Origin: Gnomoniopsis sp. IMI 355080
Lineage: Eukaryota; Ascomycota; Sordariomycetes; Diaporthales; Gnomoniaceae
DNA: 64,000 nucleotides
Assembly: GCA_027946555.1 (NCBI GenBank)
Contig: JAPEVC010000012.1
Span: 62,001-126,000 of the forward strand
Direction of reading: 5' to 3'
Shown here: piece after piece, positions 13,301-25,599 of the stretch
Numbering within the stretch: position 1 is the stretch's first letter
Layout of the letters: each line of letters opens with the position of its first letter
Made by a program: the position numbers and the translations under genes
The notes under the pieces: generated by a model
The model's database searches: none
What the model was told of the DNA's origin: nothing
The model's input: the letters and a program-made list of their open reading frames with translations, nothing else

Positions 13301-16300
13301 TCGGAACAATGACGATAATTTCCCAGACTGCTGTGGACAGCCATCATTTCTCTCACCGTCCGTGATAAAATTTCATACCAAGGACTGGCCAAGGTATCCA
13401 CACACCGTGGAGATGCTCAATACAGTACGCAGTATGTTGATAAGCTTTGGAGAAGCCAAGCATTTTCAGGAAAGGTCGTAAACACTGAATAGGGTTAGCA
13501 TCGTATGCGAGGATGGGTGGTCTGGAAGGTTCCGTCCAACATGCCATTCTTGAAAATCCCATTTTCCTCCTCAGCCACTCTGCATGTCTGCTTCTCTCGC
13601 AAGCCTCACAGGAAGGGACAGACGGTTTGCCACGTCCCAAACGTCCACCGAGACACGCGAGACACTGAATCATGCACATTGGACTGAGACTAGCGGCTGT
13701 GGGCTTCGGGACGTGACTGAATGTGGGCTAATGCGACTACGGGCACGGCAATCGGACGCTAGAAGTTTACAGTGCTTGTATGAGGCCCTAGCGCCCGCCG
13801 TGGAGTCGACAGGCGAGTAGACAGAGAAGGACGAGGCTGAGCGGAACAATTGTGTGGTTTGTTGGTGTGCGTGTGCATGTGTATAGGTGTGTCCACCCCC
13901 CCCCCTTCTCCTCCACCAACAAGCACTGAGGCTCAGACTAGAACAACACTTGCAGGGCAGGGCAGGGCTGTTGAACGCCAACTTTGTTTGGTCCCAACTC
14001 CCATCGTGTCACCGGAACCCACCAAGAGCGCAGATCTACGAAGCTACGCTTGCCGAGAAACTTTAATCCAACCACCAATTTGCTGAACCCTGATTCATCG
14101 CGGCCCGGTGAGTCCAAACTAGGCTCCCAGGCTGCTGGGACGACTTCTCCTAGTAGATTGTTTAGATCTCCCGCACCTAGGCCACGGTACTATAAAGTCT
14201 CGGTCACATCGCGTCGTGGCAGCTCGAGCGTCTTTTTCTAGCGCAGAGGTATAATATCCTGCTCTACCTATATTAGATCTCTCTTGTCGAGAGACTGCAT
14301 TCGCACAGCTAATCTTCGGCCGGTATCATTGTCACGGAGCACCATAGTAAGTCCAATCTTTGACAGATTCGACAGGCTCCCCCGCAAAAAATCACTGCCG
14401 GTCACAAATGAAAGAGACGTCAATGATGGGGTTCCAGCCAAACATCCGTCGGCCGATTGGATTGTCATCGCGATCACTCGAGTCAGTATCGGGAATCGGT
14501 TGTTCTTGCTGCGTTGGGCAGCATGTTCGATGTTACGCTCGCCACCCACCACCACCCACTTGATACTCTGGATCCCAGGACACTGTAAACAGTTTGACTC
14601 TACTGTCCATGTCAGAACAAGTCATGACCTCCAGCAACTCCTGCCTTCTCTCAAACAGGATGCTCAACAGTTGAAACATTCCGGATTTGATGCGCCAAGG
14701 TCAATCTCATCCCCTCCCACCCCAAGTGCATGAGATAGATTTATTGCGCCTTGCTGTTCCATGGAAAGCGTGAGACTCTCCGGCTTACCCACCAGAGGCA
14801 CGCCGCAGTATTCGGCTGCATGAAAACACATCACCTACTCTTGGTACTTGATGAATCACGGGCTATTCTCACATATCCATGTCCCGCTCTCAGTTGGGCC
14901 GGAGTGGAGCGAAGCGAGGCGGAAGGGACGGCATGCGTCTGCCGTCTCAGAACCTAGAATTGCAGACGGAACACCCTTGACACGAAGCAACAACCCCCTC
15001 CGCTTCGCACTGCTTCCCATCCGGTTGAGAGCGATATGGCTGATAAGCCATTCCAGACAGCCTTGCGTGTCTCTCATCGAAAATATGCCGCTGGCGGTCG
15101 GTCGATTAGATTTTTTTGTCCAACTGGGATACTGCGTACGCGGACATGGCAACCAAAAGCCTACACTGTGCCGCGTCTCCGTCTCCTGCTGTCATCTTTC
15201 GGCACCGAGACGGAGTGGAATGTCCATGACCGAAAAGAACGGGCCAGCCATGTCCCATCAGCTTGGACTCCACCCTCCATGGCTGCCCGCTGGCCTAAAG
15301 AGGCTAGATCGTCAAGCATGGCCCAGGATATCTCCCAGGATGTTCTCTACCGTGTGGGAATTTGGGCACCCGCAGGTCATTTGCACTGTCATTTCTTGCT
15401 CGCCTTAGATCACCAGACAGTAGTAGACTCTACTGTTTTGCAAGATTGGGATGGGAAAGGGGGGGAGAGCCGGAGACAGATTCGTCTTATCAATTGTATG
15501 ACGTTCTGACATTTCTCCATGACAGGATGGATAACGGCAGCTCTTTGGATTGTATGAAATAGTTTCATCTCGATCTGCTCCTTCAGCCGGTCAGCTCTTC
15601 AGGAAAGGGCAACACTGTCAAAACCACCCCTCAACAAGCTTACGTGGGGCACGAGCGATTCCACTCTGCCACACAGACGAAATGGAGACGGTGGCTCAGA
15701 TATGCTGCAGGACACGGACAAGGAAGCGGAAATCTGGGAGGAGGCAGGGATTGGCCGGTTCGTCAAGGCGTGTCCGAAGGCCTTCGGATCACAGCAGCAT
15801 CGAGCAGTGGAACATTGCGATATTCAACCAAGGTGGCATTGTGCGTGCCGGCCAGTCAAAATATCCGGCGCACTCGCCACATTGCTGTCTCGACATCCCG
15901 GGAGACTGGGAAGACTTGCCGACTCTTGTCCAGTCTGGGACTGGTACTGCTGTGCATGAGGCTTTTCTCCAGATTCCCACCCCCCGGATACGGCTTTATC
16001 ATTCTGCATACTGTCCAGCTGTCAGGCCTACGAATCGGGGGATTGTAGCCGGACAAATACAAAGTATGACAATTGTTCAGTCTCCAGGACCAGGTAGCAT
16101 CGTTATAACTCTGTACGGTATACTAGTATCACATCCTTCCCTGATGAGATTATTCCGAACAGGTCAGTTGGGCAGGCCTTTGATTTCAGCTCTGCACAAT
16201 TTGACCAGGAGAACCCCGGCGCACCACGATCAATTCAAGTCACCACGTCCATGTCCTCGTCCAGCACACACATCATCCAGACCCAAGAAATCAAATGCTT

Positions 16301-17204
16301 GAAATTTGGTCATCCTTTTTGACTATCATGTACCTTATTTACACTACGTAATCTGACTACCTGTCTGCCAAGTGTGTGAGTCGCCGCGTCGCAGATATTA
16401 CAAGATTACTATGTACCAAGGACGGCAATGTTGCTGGATATGCTAGATACGCACATAGTAAAAGCACGCGTGCCCTTGCAGGACGCTTTGGTGCGCACAT
16501 ACGATCGTCGGTACGGAAGAGGTACAGCGAGATACGTGGAATTGTTGGCCTTTGAAGCAGTACCATGGATGTGCATGTACGAATCACAAGCTGAGATGGC
16601 GCTCGTGTTGGAACAACAGAGTGGCTTCCACTGCTCTACTAGGTTTAGCGGCCCTGTGCACGCATACTGAAAGCCACGCTTTCCCCCAAATCCAGCAAGC
16701 CCCACTTGTACCGCCCCCCGGTGCGCAGAAATCCCGAGTATCAATCCTTGCACGTCGCACTGGCCACCTGCTTCTGACCATTCCGTTTTCTTTCAAGCTC
16801 CCTTCCCTCCACCCTCGTCCACCCTTCCTCCACCCTCGATCCAGCTCCATCCACACCCACACCCACGTCCATGCCCACACCCAGTCGACTCCACCCTAAA
16901 ATTCTGAGTGCACATCTCACCACAACCGAGTGCGCAGCACTGACTGGTACGTGGATGTGGATTACCAGGCAGCCAGAAAAGAGACAGAGGCATTACTGCG
17001 TATCCGTAACCGTACTTTGTACCAACTGAACCACCAGGTCCGATCCTTGGCGCCTGGGGGAAGGGCAAAAGCAGGATTTAGTGTTGCCGGTTGAACCCTT
17101 CCGAGAAAGGGCACCTGCCAAGGCCCACACAACCAAGACCTTGAAGCAAAGAAAAAAAACTAGGGAGACAGAGAGACAGAAAAACAGAGAGACAGCGCGC
17201 GAAC

Positions 17205-17230
17205 GTGTGTGTGTGTGTGTGTGTGTGTGT
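17205..17230. repeat. (GT)13 microsatellite
   Basis: Uninterrupted GT dinucleotide tract in the region upstream of the con7-like gene. Potential Z-DNA former and likely length-polymorphic. Confidence 0.95.
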
Positions 17231-17256
17231 GATAGAAAGAAAAAGAGAAGGAAGAA

Positions 17257-17270
17257 CCTACCTAGGTAGG
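17257..17270. repeat. 14-base palindrome CCTACCTAGGTAGG
   Basis: Perfect palindrome. The same core, CTACCTAGGTAG, occurs again upstream of dbp2 (34801-34812), and shorter TAGGTA variants recur in other intergenic stretches. Function unknown. Confidence 0.75.
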
Positions 17271-17386
17271 CAAGAATACGGGCCAGAACGATCGCTCGCT
17301 CCTTCAGCTGGAAAGTCCGGGAGAATACTTGACAAATTTCATTCACGGGGGAAAGAGAGTGCAGTGCCAGCATTGCAGCTGATATC

Positions 17387-17429
17387 CCATCCATCCATCC
17401 AACCATCCCACCATCCAACAACCATCCAT
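17387..17429. repeat. Imperfect CCAT tetranucleotide repeat
   Basis: Runs of CCAT and CCAA units within the putative con7 promoter/leader. Confidence 0.8.
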
Positions 17430-19115
17430 TCAGCCTGCCTGCTCTTCCTTCCCTCCCCTGCCCTGGCTTTCAACTCTTTACTGCACACACCTCACTCCCT
17501 CCCGCCTGGATCTTTCCCCCCCTTCTCCACTTGGGTTTTCTCGGGTCGTTCTCTGCCTTTTTTTCACCTGTACTTTTCTCACCCCTCAGCCAATCTCACT
17601 TTCAAATCTCAATCTCACTCAAAACCACCTTACCATACCTCGCTCTGCAACCCATCCAACGTGGAATATTGGAACAGCCTGCATCTGCATGTGCACCTGC
17701 ATCCACTGGATAAGAGAGGCTTTCTGTCATCTGGCACTGGCCCTACCCTAAGCCAATCTGATCCTGGCCGTAAGCCTGTACAGACAACTTCCTCGGCAGC
17801 TGGGACCAAGGGCCTGAACCTGGTAACCCCAGTATAAAATCGCGTTCCTGCCCACCCGGCGCGCTAACCCATCGGATCGTCCCTCCTCCAAAAAGCCTAC
17901 CGCTACCGCTACCAAGATCAGTCTAACCTTCGTTTGACTTGGACGCCTTCAGCCCAGCCAGCCGACCCAAACCAACCCATCAGAGCCTAGGACAGACGAA
18001 TCTGCAAGTCAACTTAGCCTCTCGCCTGGGTCCCCAGAATCTCAAAAAAAAAAAGGCTCCACGGGCTCGATTCGACAAACGACACGAGGGCTATACCCTG
18101 GAATTGAACGGAACAGTCCACGCACCCATTTTCATCTGACTGCACGCCGTCTCGTCGCGTCAAACAGACTGCTGCCATAACTAGCATCACAAAGCAGAGA
18201 GCAGATCACTTAGCATCTGCCAAATTAAGACCACTTCTCACCAATCATAAGCAAAATATCAAGAAGCAGCAGCAGCAGTGTGGCCCATATCGCCCACCGC
18301 TTGCCTCATCACCCACACCCCCTCCCCTCCATCATACACGTCAACACACATACCACATACACATCTACATCCCATATTCCGCAGCAAGCATCGTGCTTGG
18401 GCCAAAGTCATAAGAAAAAAGGACTCAGATCTATATCTGGTTGCAGCCAACGACCCCCTGCAATCCGATCATCATCTGCAGCAGAGTCAAGGCGCTATTT
18501 TAGTCGCCTGTCCAGAGTCATCATCAAGTGGGCAAGCTGGGTCCGTGATAGTCTCGTCTCTACTCTCTGTCGTTCTCTCTCTTGCTTGCGGCGGAAAGAA
18601 AACGGCCTAGAGAGAGTGCACGCACCACCCAGCATCATAGGGGAAAAGCGCGAGCAGATCAGGAGGTCTGAGAACGGAGAACCGAGAACACCACAGTCAG
18701 CCATCTTACTTTCACGGCACTAGTTTAGTGCTATCTTGAGGGAGCCCCACCTGTGCCCTCTAGTCTCTCGAGCCCTCGAGTACCCAGGTACTCCGACCTC
18801 GACTTCAAGTACCCAGGCTAGTCCAGCGTCGTTGTTTCCCAGAAGACTACACTGCTTTCTCAGGTTCAGAAAGCCTCGCACAGACTTGCACATAAGGATA
18901 TCACCAGTTCCCTGGCTTCTGACTGCCAAAGACTTGCACTTTCTCTCTTCATTTCACTTTAAATATCGGAACCACCCCCCGGAAAAAACACTCGCATCGA
19001 CGCCGCTGCATTATCTCGTCTGCCTCGGCTTCGTTCCTCCCCACTGCTCGCCAACATCGTCACCTCAAAACACTGCTACTGTCAGTCCTTCCGTCGCATC
19101 CCGACTGCCTCGCCT

Positions 19116-20643
19116 ATGGAACGAGGCGCACCAAGCGAGTTACTGCAGAGTCTGCCACCACAAGGTCTGCCATCGCCTTATAGTCAACACGGTGATTCTC
19201 GCTCTGAGACCTCTCCGCAAGACCAGTCGTTGGCGCATCACTACACGCAGTCCGAAGCTCGCCAGAGCCATTACTCCACGGCGACTCCTACCTCCGAGTA
19301 CAGCACTTACCCTGCCTCGGCGAGGTCTGGTTCTTTCCCAGAGCATCAGCTTCAGAGGGCTTTCCAACCGTCTGCTGCAAGCATGGCGTCGCACAGTTCG
19401 TCACTGAATCTTCAAGATGGTGCCGATGCGGCCCATCAAGATCCCCATGAAGATGCCCAGCAACTCAAGTCTGACCCTGATGTACCCATAGACCCCTCTA
19501 TCACGGCGCAGAGCCCAACTCAGTACTACCCGCAGACGAGCCCTTACGGCACCGCGGGAGACATGCAGCACTACGGCCACCCAAGCGCCGTCTACTCGCA
19601 GCCCCAGCCTCGTCCTGACTGGAGTGGCTACGGCGCGCATACCCCCATCACCCCTAACCACCACGGTGTCTTCCAGCACCAGCAGACAACTCCGACCGCA
19701 GCCAGAGGTGGCCATGGCAACCAAGTAAGTGTCTCTGCCATGCGCGCCCTCCACACTTGATGCATGCGATGTCTCGGCGGCCCGCCCGCCACTGCTGCTT
19801 GTTGTTTGTTTTGTGCCCATGGCTATGTCAGTGGCTGATATGGTCATGTGTTTAGGTGTTCTCATTTGTGCCCATTCCCGGCTCACAACAGCACAAGCGC
19901 CCCCGCCGCCGCTACGAGGAGATTGAGCGCATGTACAAGTGCGGCTGGAACGGTTGCGAGAAGGCCTACGGCACTCTTAATCACCTGAACGCCCACGTCA
20001 CCATGCAGTCCCACGGTCAGAAGCGTGTTCCTGAGGGTAAGTCTTTTCCGGACTCCACCTCCCTACCAGCATAACGCCATCGCATCCCACTGTCTACTGC
20101 TTCCAAGACGCCTGCAGCTGGGGGGATGCATTGGATCCTGTCTGCATGGTGGCTCGAGTGCTAGGAAAACGAGGCCTTTGCGGTTTGCCTTCGTGGCGCA
20201 ATCATGAACTAACAAGTTGTCTACATCAGAGTTCAAGGAGATTCGCAAAGAGTGGAAGGCCCGCAAGAAGGCTGAGGAGCAAGCCCGCAAGCACCAGGAC
20301 GAACAAGCCCGATCTGACGGACAACCAACGCCCTCAGATCCCCAGGCTACCCACGACAGCCAGCAAGGTTCGGTGGCATCATATGGCGGCGCACATGCAC
20401 AGCGCCTGCCACCTCTGGGCTACAACCCCAACAACTACCCGACCGCACCGCAGTTCAGCTCTGGCGCTGGCGAGTATGCGCCTAACTACATCACGGCGCC
20501 TAGCGGCTTCCCCTCCTCGCCTTACGCGCAATCGCACCAGCAGGTGTACGGTCAAGGTGAGCAATCAACATCTACACCATTACCCTTATGAACGCACAAC
20601 TCTGACACTTTTCTCCCAAGCCAACGGTGGTCAGACCCATTAA
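19116..20643 (+). CDS. con7: Con7-like C2H2 zinc-finger transcription factor
   Basis: Predicted exons: 19116-19724, 19856-20036, 20230-20556, 20621-20643 (379 residues). The hallmark block runs MYKCGWNGCEKAYG...LNAHVTMQSHG, giving one C2H2 finger with Cys 232 and 237 and His 250 and 256. It is preceded by a basic KRPRRRYEEIER stretch and followed by EFKEIRKEWKARKK, a charged helix. The rest is Ser/Gln/Pro/Tyr-rich low complexity, as in the family. Magnaporthe CON7 is a nuclear regulator needed for normal spore morphology, appressorium formation and expression of wall genes such as a chitin synthase gene; a similar role here is inference. Intron 1 must end at 19855, because the conserved FSFVPIPG segment follows immediately; a second AG further on would delete it. 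The gene is isolated: about 17 kb without a gene upstream and 5 kb downstream, suggesting extensive cis control. Confidence 0.92.
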
Positions 20644-22155
20644 TAGTCTACTTGGCCTTTTGTATGACTAGCATGGTTGCCTTGTGGTCCATGTGTATTG
20701 GTCGCCATGCACTGATCACAATGGGTTTAGAGGTTATGTTTGGTTCAACAGCTGCACTCTTTTGGGTTTCTCTTCTCTCAAACATATAGCTTGGTTGTCA
20801 TGGCACAAAGAACTGGCGTTTACCGCGGGTTATTATAGTGATGGGAAGGCAAAAAGGAGTGGGGTTTCCGTGCTTTTAATGCGGGATGATATGGCCAAGG
20901 GTTAGCATATGAAGGGGGCCGTGGCGTTTTCAATGGACAGGTCAGTCCATGCTACATGTTTAGTTATGAAGGGACGGCATGTCCATGCTTTTTTCAAGGT
21001 CGTTTGGCTTGTGGGTGGCAGCGATGCGACACTTTCGACTTGGGTGGGCGGGGGCTTCAGCAACAGGAAAAAGACGCAGCAGTACAGCAATGTATCATAT
21101 GAGGTGGTCGAGCCTTAGTCAGAGGATATGATTTTTCAAGTTCAAATATACCACATCATTACCGAGCTCCCTGGGTGTGTTTTTTGGGTGGATCGATGGT
21201 TGGGATGCATAGCACACGTAGTTATGATGTGGGCTGACTTTTTTATGGGTATTGTGTCCGTTTGATATTTCTTCTCAAGGACAGCATGTTGAGTACCTGC
21301 GCTCTCCTTTCCTCTGGCATTTGTACTACCAAGTACAAGGGCCCTGCATGGGGTGAAGCACTAGACTGAAAAACGAAGCTACTGTACGTGTTGGTATGTA
21401 GGATATGTATGTACCTGGCCCAGCCAACAACTGGGGCCGCTAGAAACTTTGTGTTACCCACCATCGGGAATTATTCCTGGTCTGATTTACCTTTCTTCTT
21501 CTTGTTGTGTTCTAGCTGGCGCATGGGGTATCTCAGCTGGGTTGGGTATGTTTGATCCAGGGTCGACACATTTGTGGTGAGGCACCACAGATGGTAGCTT
21601 TGATGGCTGAGCTATATGATGAGATATACTATGTAGGTAGGACCTTTCCTCGCAGACGAACCCCACAAACACCCTTGGGGTGACTGCGTATTACATTTAT
21701 ATAGCTAGGGTGTAAGAAGTTGTTTTTTGAACTTTGCATTGTGGTCATCTTACACCTACCTACCCCCCCTTTGTCCTACACTGTGCGCAAGAGACACACA
21801 CAGCTTTGGTCTCGGGCCAGCAAGGGCCGGAGACCTTTCTCCCAGGTCTGGGGGAGGGTTTAGCCACATAGCTAAGCACACATAAGGCGAGAGAGGGAAT
21901 CTGGAACTTGTATATTTTCCCGTAAAAACTTCGGCGGATACAAAAATCGGATGCAGCGAAACCTTGAAACGCTCGGGTAAGGGCACGTCTCCACCATGCT
22001 GTGTCGCGAGCGGGGCCCGAGTGGGAGGGAAGCGGGATAAGCTGGCTGACGATTCGGGGCGGATTTATCTCGACGAAACAACACATGTAAACTGGCTGGG
22101 AGGAGAAAGCCGGGGGAAGGGGGTGTGTAGTTTTGAAATCTCGTCGAGTGAGGAG

Positions 22156-22182
22156 GTGAGTGAGTGAATGAATGAATGAATG
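22156..22182. repeat. GAGT/GAAT tetranucleotide microsatellite
   Basis: GTGA units followed by four GAAT-type units in the gene-free interval downstream of con7. Confidence 0.85.
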
Positions 22183-23807
22183 ACGGTTTTGGATCCACGT
22201 CTCGCTTCCTTTTGGCTGACGCAGGATCGCATTTCTTCCTAGTGCATGCTTAAGAATCGTGTGTGTTGGTTGCCCCGAGGGACGGGGACGGGGATGGGGA
22301 GGGTGATACGCGCACACAAAATTAAAAGGAAACTAAGGCACGTCATCTTTTAAATCTTCTGCGGCCCCCATTTTTTCGTTGCCTTGTGGCTTTTTTGTGC
22401 TGCTGGACTTATTCTTGTCGGGGAGAAAATTAATATCCGGGACATGTGGGATATAAACACCGGGAAACAGGCGCGCAGCGAACCGAGGACAGGAAGAAAA
22501 ACACCAAAAACCAACCACAAAAAAAAACCGATGCGGCTTGCCGATTATTCGGCCCTTGTCTTTGGTCGGCATACCGATGAGCCCACTTGCTGGCTTTTCT
22601 TTTCAGGCTCTTGGTACCGCTGCTTGTTCATCATGAGTGCTGAGGGTTTGCTTGTCGTTTTATTTGGTCCATTCCATCCATCCATATATACATACGATGT
22701 GAGGGCAAAAGCGAACAAGTCAAGATTCGGCCCCGCTTTAGCTCTGGCCCCCACCACGAGTAAGTTTTTAGGGTGACGCGCTGTCGGGCTCGATAGGCGA
22801 GAAAGTTTATTGTGTCTTCACCCCCCCCCTAACCAGGGGACGCCTCAAAAAGAAGAAATACCAGGAAACACAGGGAAGAAAGAATAGGAGAGGAAAAGGA
22901 GAAGATGGGATCCCCTGACCTTGGCTTTCCTCGGGATTCCTTCTCGATGCGTTGTTAAGATGAACGACTCGATAAGCTCGGGTGAGACGGTGATGGTTCG
23001 CCACTGCTTTTGTTAATTTTTTTGGTGGCAGCGCGGTATATTCCGTCTTGGTGTTTCGTTCGTTTTGCCTTTTTCTCGAACATCCTGGCGTTGCAATAGA
23101 AAGAGAGAGGGAGAGAGAGACCGGGGGCGGGGGGTAACAAGGAGGATAAAAAGACCCCCCCCCCCATGGTGCGGGTTCTTCTCGTTTCTAACCGCCGGAG
23201 TCCGGAAAAAAGAGAAGAGACTGCTGATTGATTCCATCGTTCCTCCCTCTAGAAACTCTGATAACTTCGAACGACATTCGCTGCTGCTGCTGGTTTCCGC
23301 CCGCCACATCCCGTCATGCACTTGTCCACACCTCTTTTCTTGTACGAGGCTTCCAACCCGAGTAGAAAAAAAAGAAAAGAAAAAAGTGTCCGAGGCAAAG
23401 GAGAAGGTATGCACGTAACGATACACAGACCAAGGCGAGTCAACTCCCCCCTCTGCACGTTTTTTCCACCGTCCACTTGGCATCCGGTGGTCACACCTGT
23501 CATAAGAAGAAGGGGGGGGGTTGGAAGAGGGGCCCGCACGGCTCCACAGTCCACCGACACAGGGACACATAGTGTACACTCTTCTCCCCAGCATTTTCCT
23601 CCGAGAGTACTTCACGGGTACTAGAGAGCCAAAGAGCCAAAGAGCCAAAGGAGAGAGAGAGAGAAGGAGGGAGGGGAGGAGAAAAGGGTTCACCAGCTCC
23701 TTCATGGCTGGCATCTTTTCATCCGAACCGCAGCGTTGCACCCGTACAAAGCACAGCAACGTCGTCCCCCGCTGCGGCAGGCCATAAGAATATGATGTGT
23801 AGTGTTG

Positions 23808-23837
23808 CTCTCTCTCTCTCTCTTTCTCTCTCTCCCT
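23808..23837. repeat. CT microsatellite
   Basis: CT dinucleotide tract with one TTT interruption in the interval between con7 and aar2. Confidence 0.85.
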
Positions 23838-24433
23838 CCTCCGCCCCGCCCCTCCTTGTTCCTTGGTTGCTTGGCGGGTGCGTTAGGCTGTGCATGCTGT
23901 GTGCATGCTGTGCGAAGTTGGGACCCTGGTGAACAATGTGGGGTGGGCCATCTATCAGTGTTGTGTACTTGTAGTACTACCATGAGGGATCCACATGCAA
24001 CATGCGGCGCCCCAAGCCGTCCCCGTGGGTTTTAGCTCGTCTCGTGAAGATAAATTGGTCGGGACTTTTTATTTCCCTCTCTTGGAGAAACAAGGATTGT
24101 AAGTGTTACTCTCAAAATTCAGCCATGGCAAAATTATAGAGACAAGGGGGTTTGCTGATATCAAAATCCCCAGAGTTGGGTTCCAATGTCGCAAGAAGTG
24201 ACGGGTGTGTGCGGTTCGAGTCGCCAAACTCACCATTGACCATAACTTACCGGTGCTGGGAGGAACGGGACTGTTTTATGCCTTTTTTCTTTCCTCCACG
24301 GGCTTACCACGCTTTAAATATAGGGCACCAAAACAAGCTCAACTGCTCAAGCGGGCCGTCCCTTTGGTGTGCTGCTATGCGCAGATCAGCGTGGTCGACT
24401 AAGGTAGCTGAAACTGCACAGCATCAGGGGTCT

Positions 24434-24460
24434 GTAGTAGTAGTAGTAGGGGGGGGGGGG
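24434..24460. repeat. (GTA)n tract followed by a long G run
   Basis: Five GTA units lead into an uninterrupted run of about twelve G. Such runs are prone to sequencing length error. Confidence 0.85.
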
Positions 24461-25599
24461 TTATTCGCTGCTATGTACTACTAAAGCGTCTTTCATCATA
24501 CCACCACCAGACGCCGCCGTCGATTTTAGTTTAGGACATGCAGGTGTACCACATATGGAACCTACTTGATAGATCAGTCGATGCATACCGGGTAGGCCTC
24601 GTCCCAGTTACATGCAAAGGGAAAGGCGAACCCAGTTGAGGTCCTTGATTTGAGCCGGTTTGATCCGTTGTTCATGACACGCCATCCACCCGGCCCGGGG
24701 GATTAACTTGCTTTTACCCTTTTTTTTTTGGTGGTGGTGGTGGTGGCTTTTAGACTCTGTTGCACAAGGATTCAAAGAAAATATGGGCCGACGAACACCG
24801 TCTAAGGAGCTAAGCAATACACACGGATTCTAGGGTAAATACTGGGGAACAGCCACGGAAGAGCTTAATTAAAGACTTTTCAAAGAGTGTTTACACCGGA
24901 CTAAAAAGGAAACTAATAGGTGCAGTATGCGCTGTGTTTCTTAGGTACCACCAGAGTAGTGGAATAGTTAGTAACCTCATACCCGGGACACGGGCATGTT
25001 TACTACAGAAAACGGGCCAGTACCGGGAAAATGATGTAGTATTATTCCGACAAAATCCTGGCGGCCAGGCTCTTTTCGAGAGACGTAAGCACGAATGAAA
25101 GCCGAAGTTGAATATCGCACACAAAACACAATGCATGTAGAATATAGTTGCGCATAAATCACTTTTCTCCAGGGTCCCAGCGCCACGATACGACGGTACC
25201 TGGGGCTTAAGGGGCGTTCTCGAACGAGGCTCTGCGAAGCATGACGTCGGCTTGCAGCTGGGCCTGACGACGACAACTTCAAGATTCCTCGTCCCGACAA
25301 CAAACTGGGCCAACTTCTCGCTGGAACCCCAGCAGTTCCTTCGTATTTCGAAGTTGGGACGACAACATTCACTTATTTGCTCGTTGTGCAGAATGTCGTT
25401 GCTTTGAAGGCAGTAGAACAACTGCCGCAGGTTTAGGGGTTTTTTCTTCTTTTACTTTTCTTGACTTTTTACACTCGTTCTCAGCGTTTGTTTCGTCTTC
25501 CTGCGCAATATCAACCAACAAAAAGTTCCATGACCGATCTTCTTCGCGATATTGCCCCTTTCCTCAGCTTTTAGGAACATATGACAGTTTTTCTCGACG

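Larger units (their letters stand above)
2250..17080. other. Large gene-free interval (about 14.8 kb)
   Basis: I see no convincing protein gene, tRNA or rRNA here. Open frames are short, lack family resemblance, overlap each other on both strands and show no codon pattern like the neighbours. Composition by eye is not AT-rich, so it does not look like heavily RIP-mutated transposon debris. Small structures that can be seen: a perfect 11-base hairpin at 4155-4189, a 9-base hairpin at 8599-8621, three 9-base tandem units at 10327-10353, and several short TAGGTA/TACCTA words. It sits upstream of the con7-like regulator and may contain distal control elements or non-coding transcripts; that is inference. 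Confidence 0.6.
17081..19115 (+). promoter_or_regulatory. Probable promoter and long 5' leader of the con7-like gene
   Basis: About 2 kb directly upstream of the con7-like start is rich in CT and CA tracts typical of promoters and leaders of fungal developmental regulators. It holds a (GT)13 tract at 17205-17230, a CCTACCTAGGTAGG palindrome at 17257-17270, and CCAT/CCAA repeats at about 17387-17429. It also contains several upstream AUG frames, including ones beginning at 18280 and at 18736; the latter runs through the con7 start in another frame. Where transcription starts, and whether leader introns remove these AUGs, cannot be told from sequence alone. Confidence 0.45.
20644..25599. other. 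Gene-free interval downstream of con7 (about 5 kb)
   Basis: No supported gene. The longest frames (for example 23013-23759 on the minus strand) are low-complexity reads through purine or pyrimidine tracts. Simple repeats are dense: GAAT/GAGT at about 22156-22182, GA-rich tracts at 23101-23121 and 23659-23690, CT tract at 23808-23837, (GTA)n followed by about 12 G at 24434-24460, GGT units at 24730-24746. The first part presumably holds the con7 3' untranslated region and the last part the aar2 promoter. Confidence 0.55.

Noticed and set aside
15550..16302. 250-codon plus-strand frame
   Set aside because: Overlaps several equally long frames in other phases; no conserved features or codon pattern like the neighbours.
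18736..19407. 223-codon frame overlapping con7 exon 1
   Set aside because: Rejected as a protein gene because it is out of frame with con7 and compositionally low-complexity; kept only as a possible upstream frame.
23013..23759. 248-codon minus-strand frame
   Set aside because: Runs through purine/pyrimidine simple repeats; no recognisable domain and biased composition.
24205..24225. tRNA-like GGTTCGAGTC word
   Set aside because: T-arm stem does not pair and no cloverleaf fits upstream.
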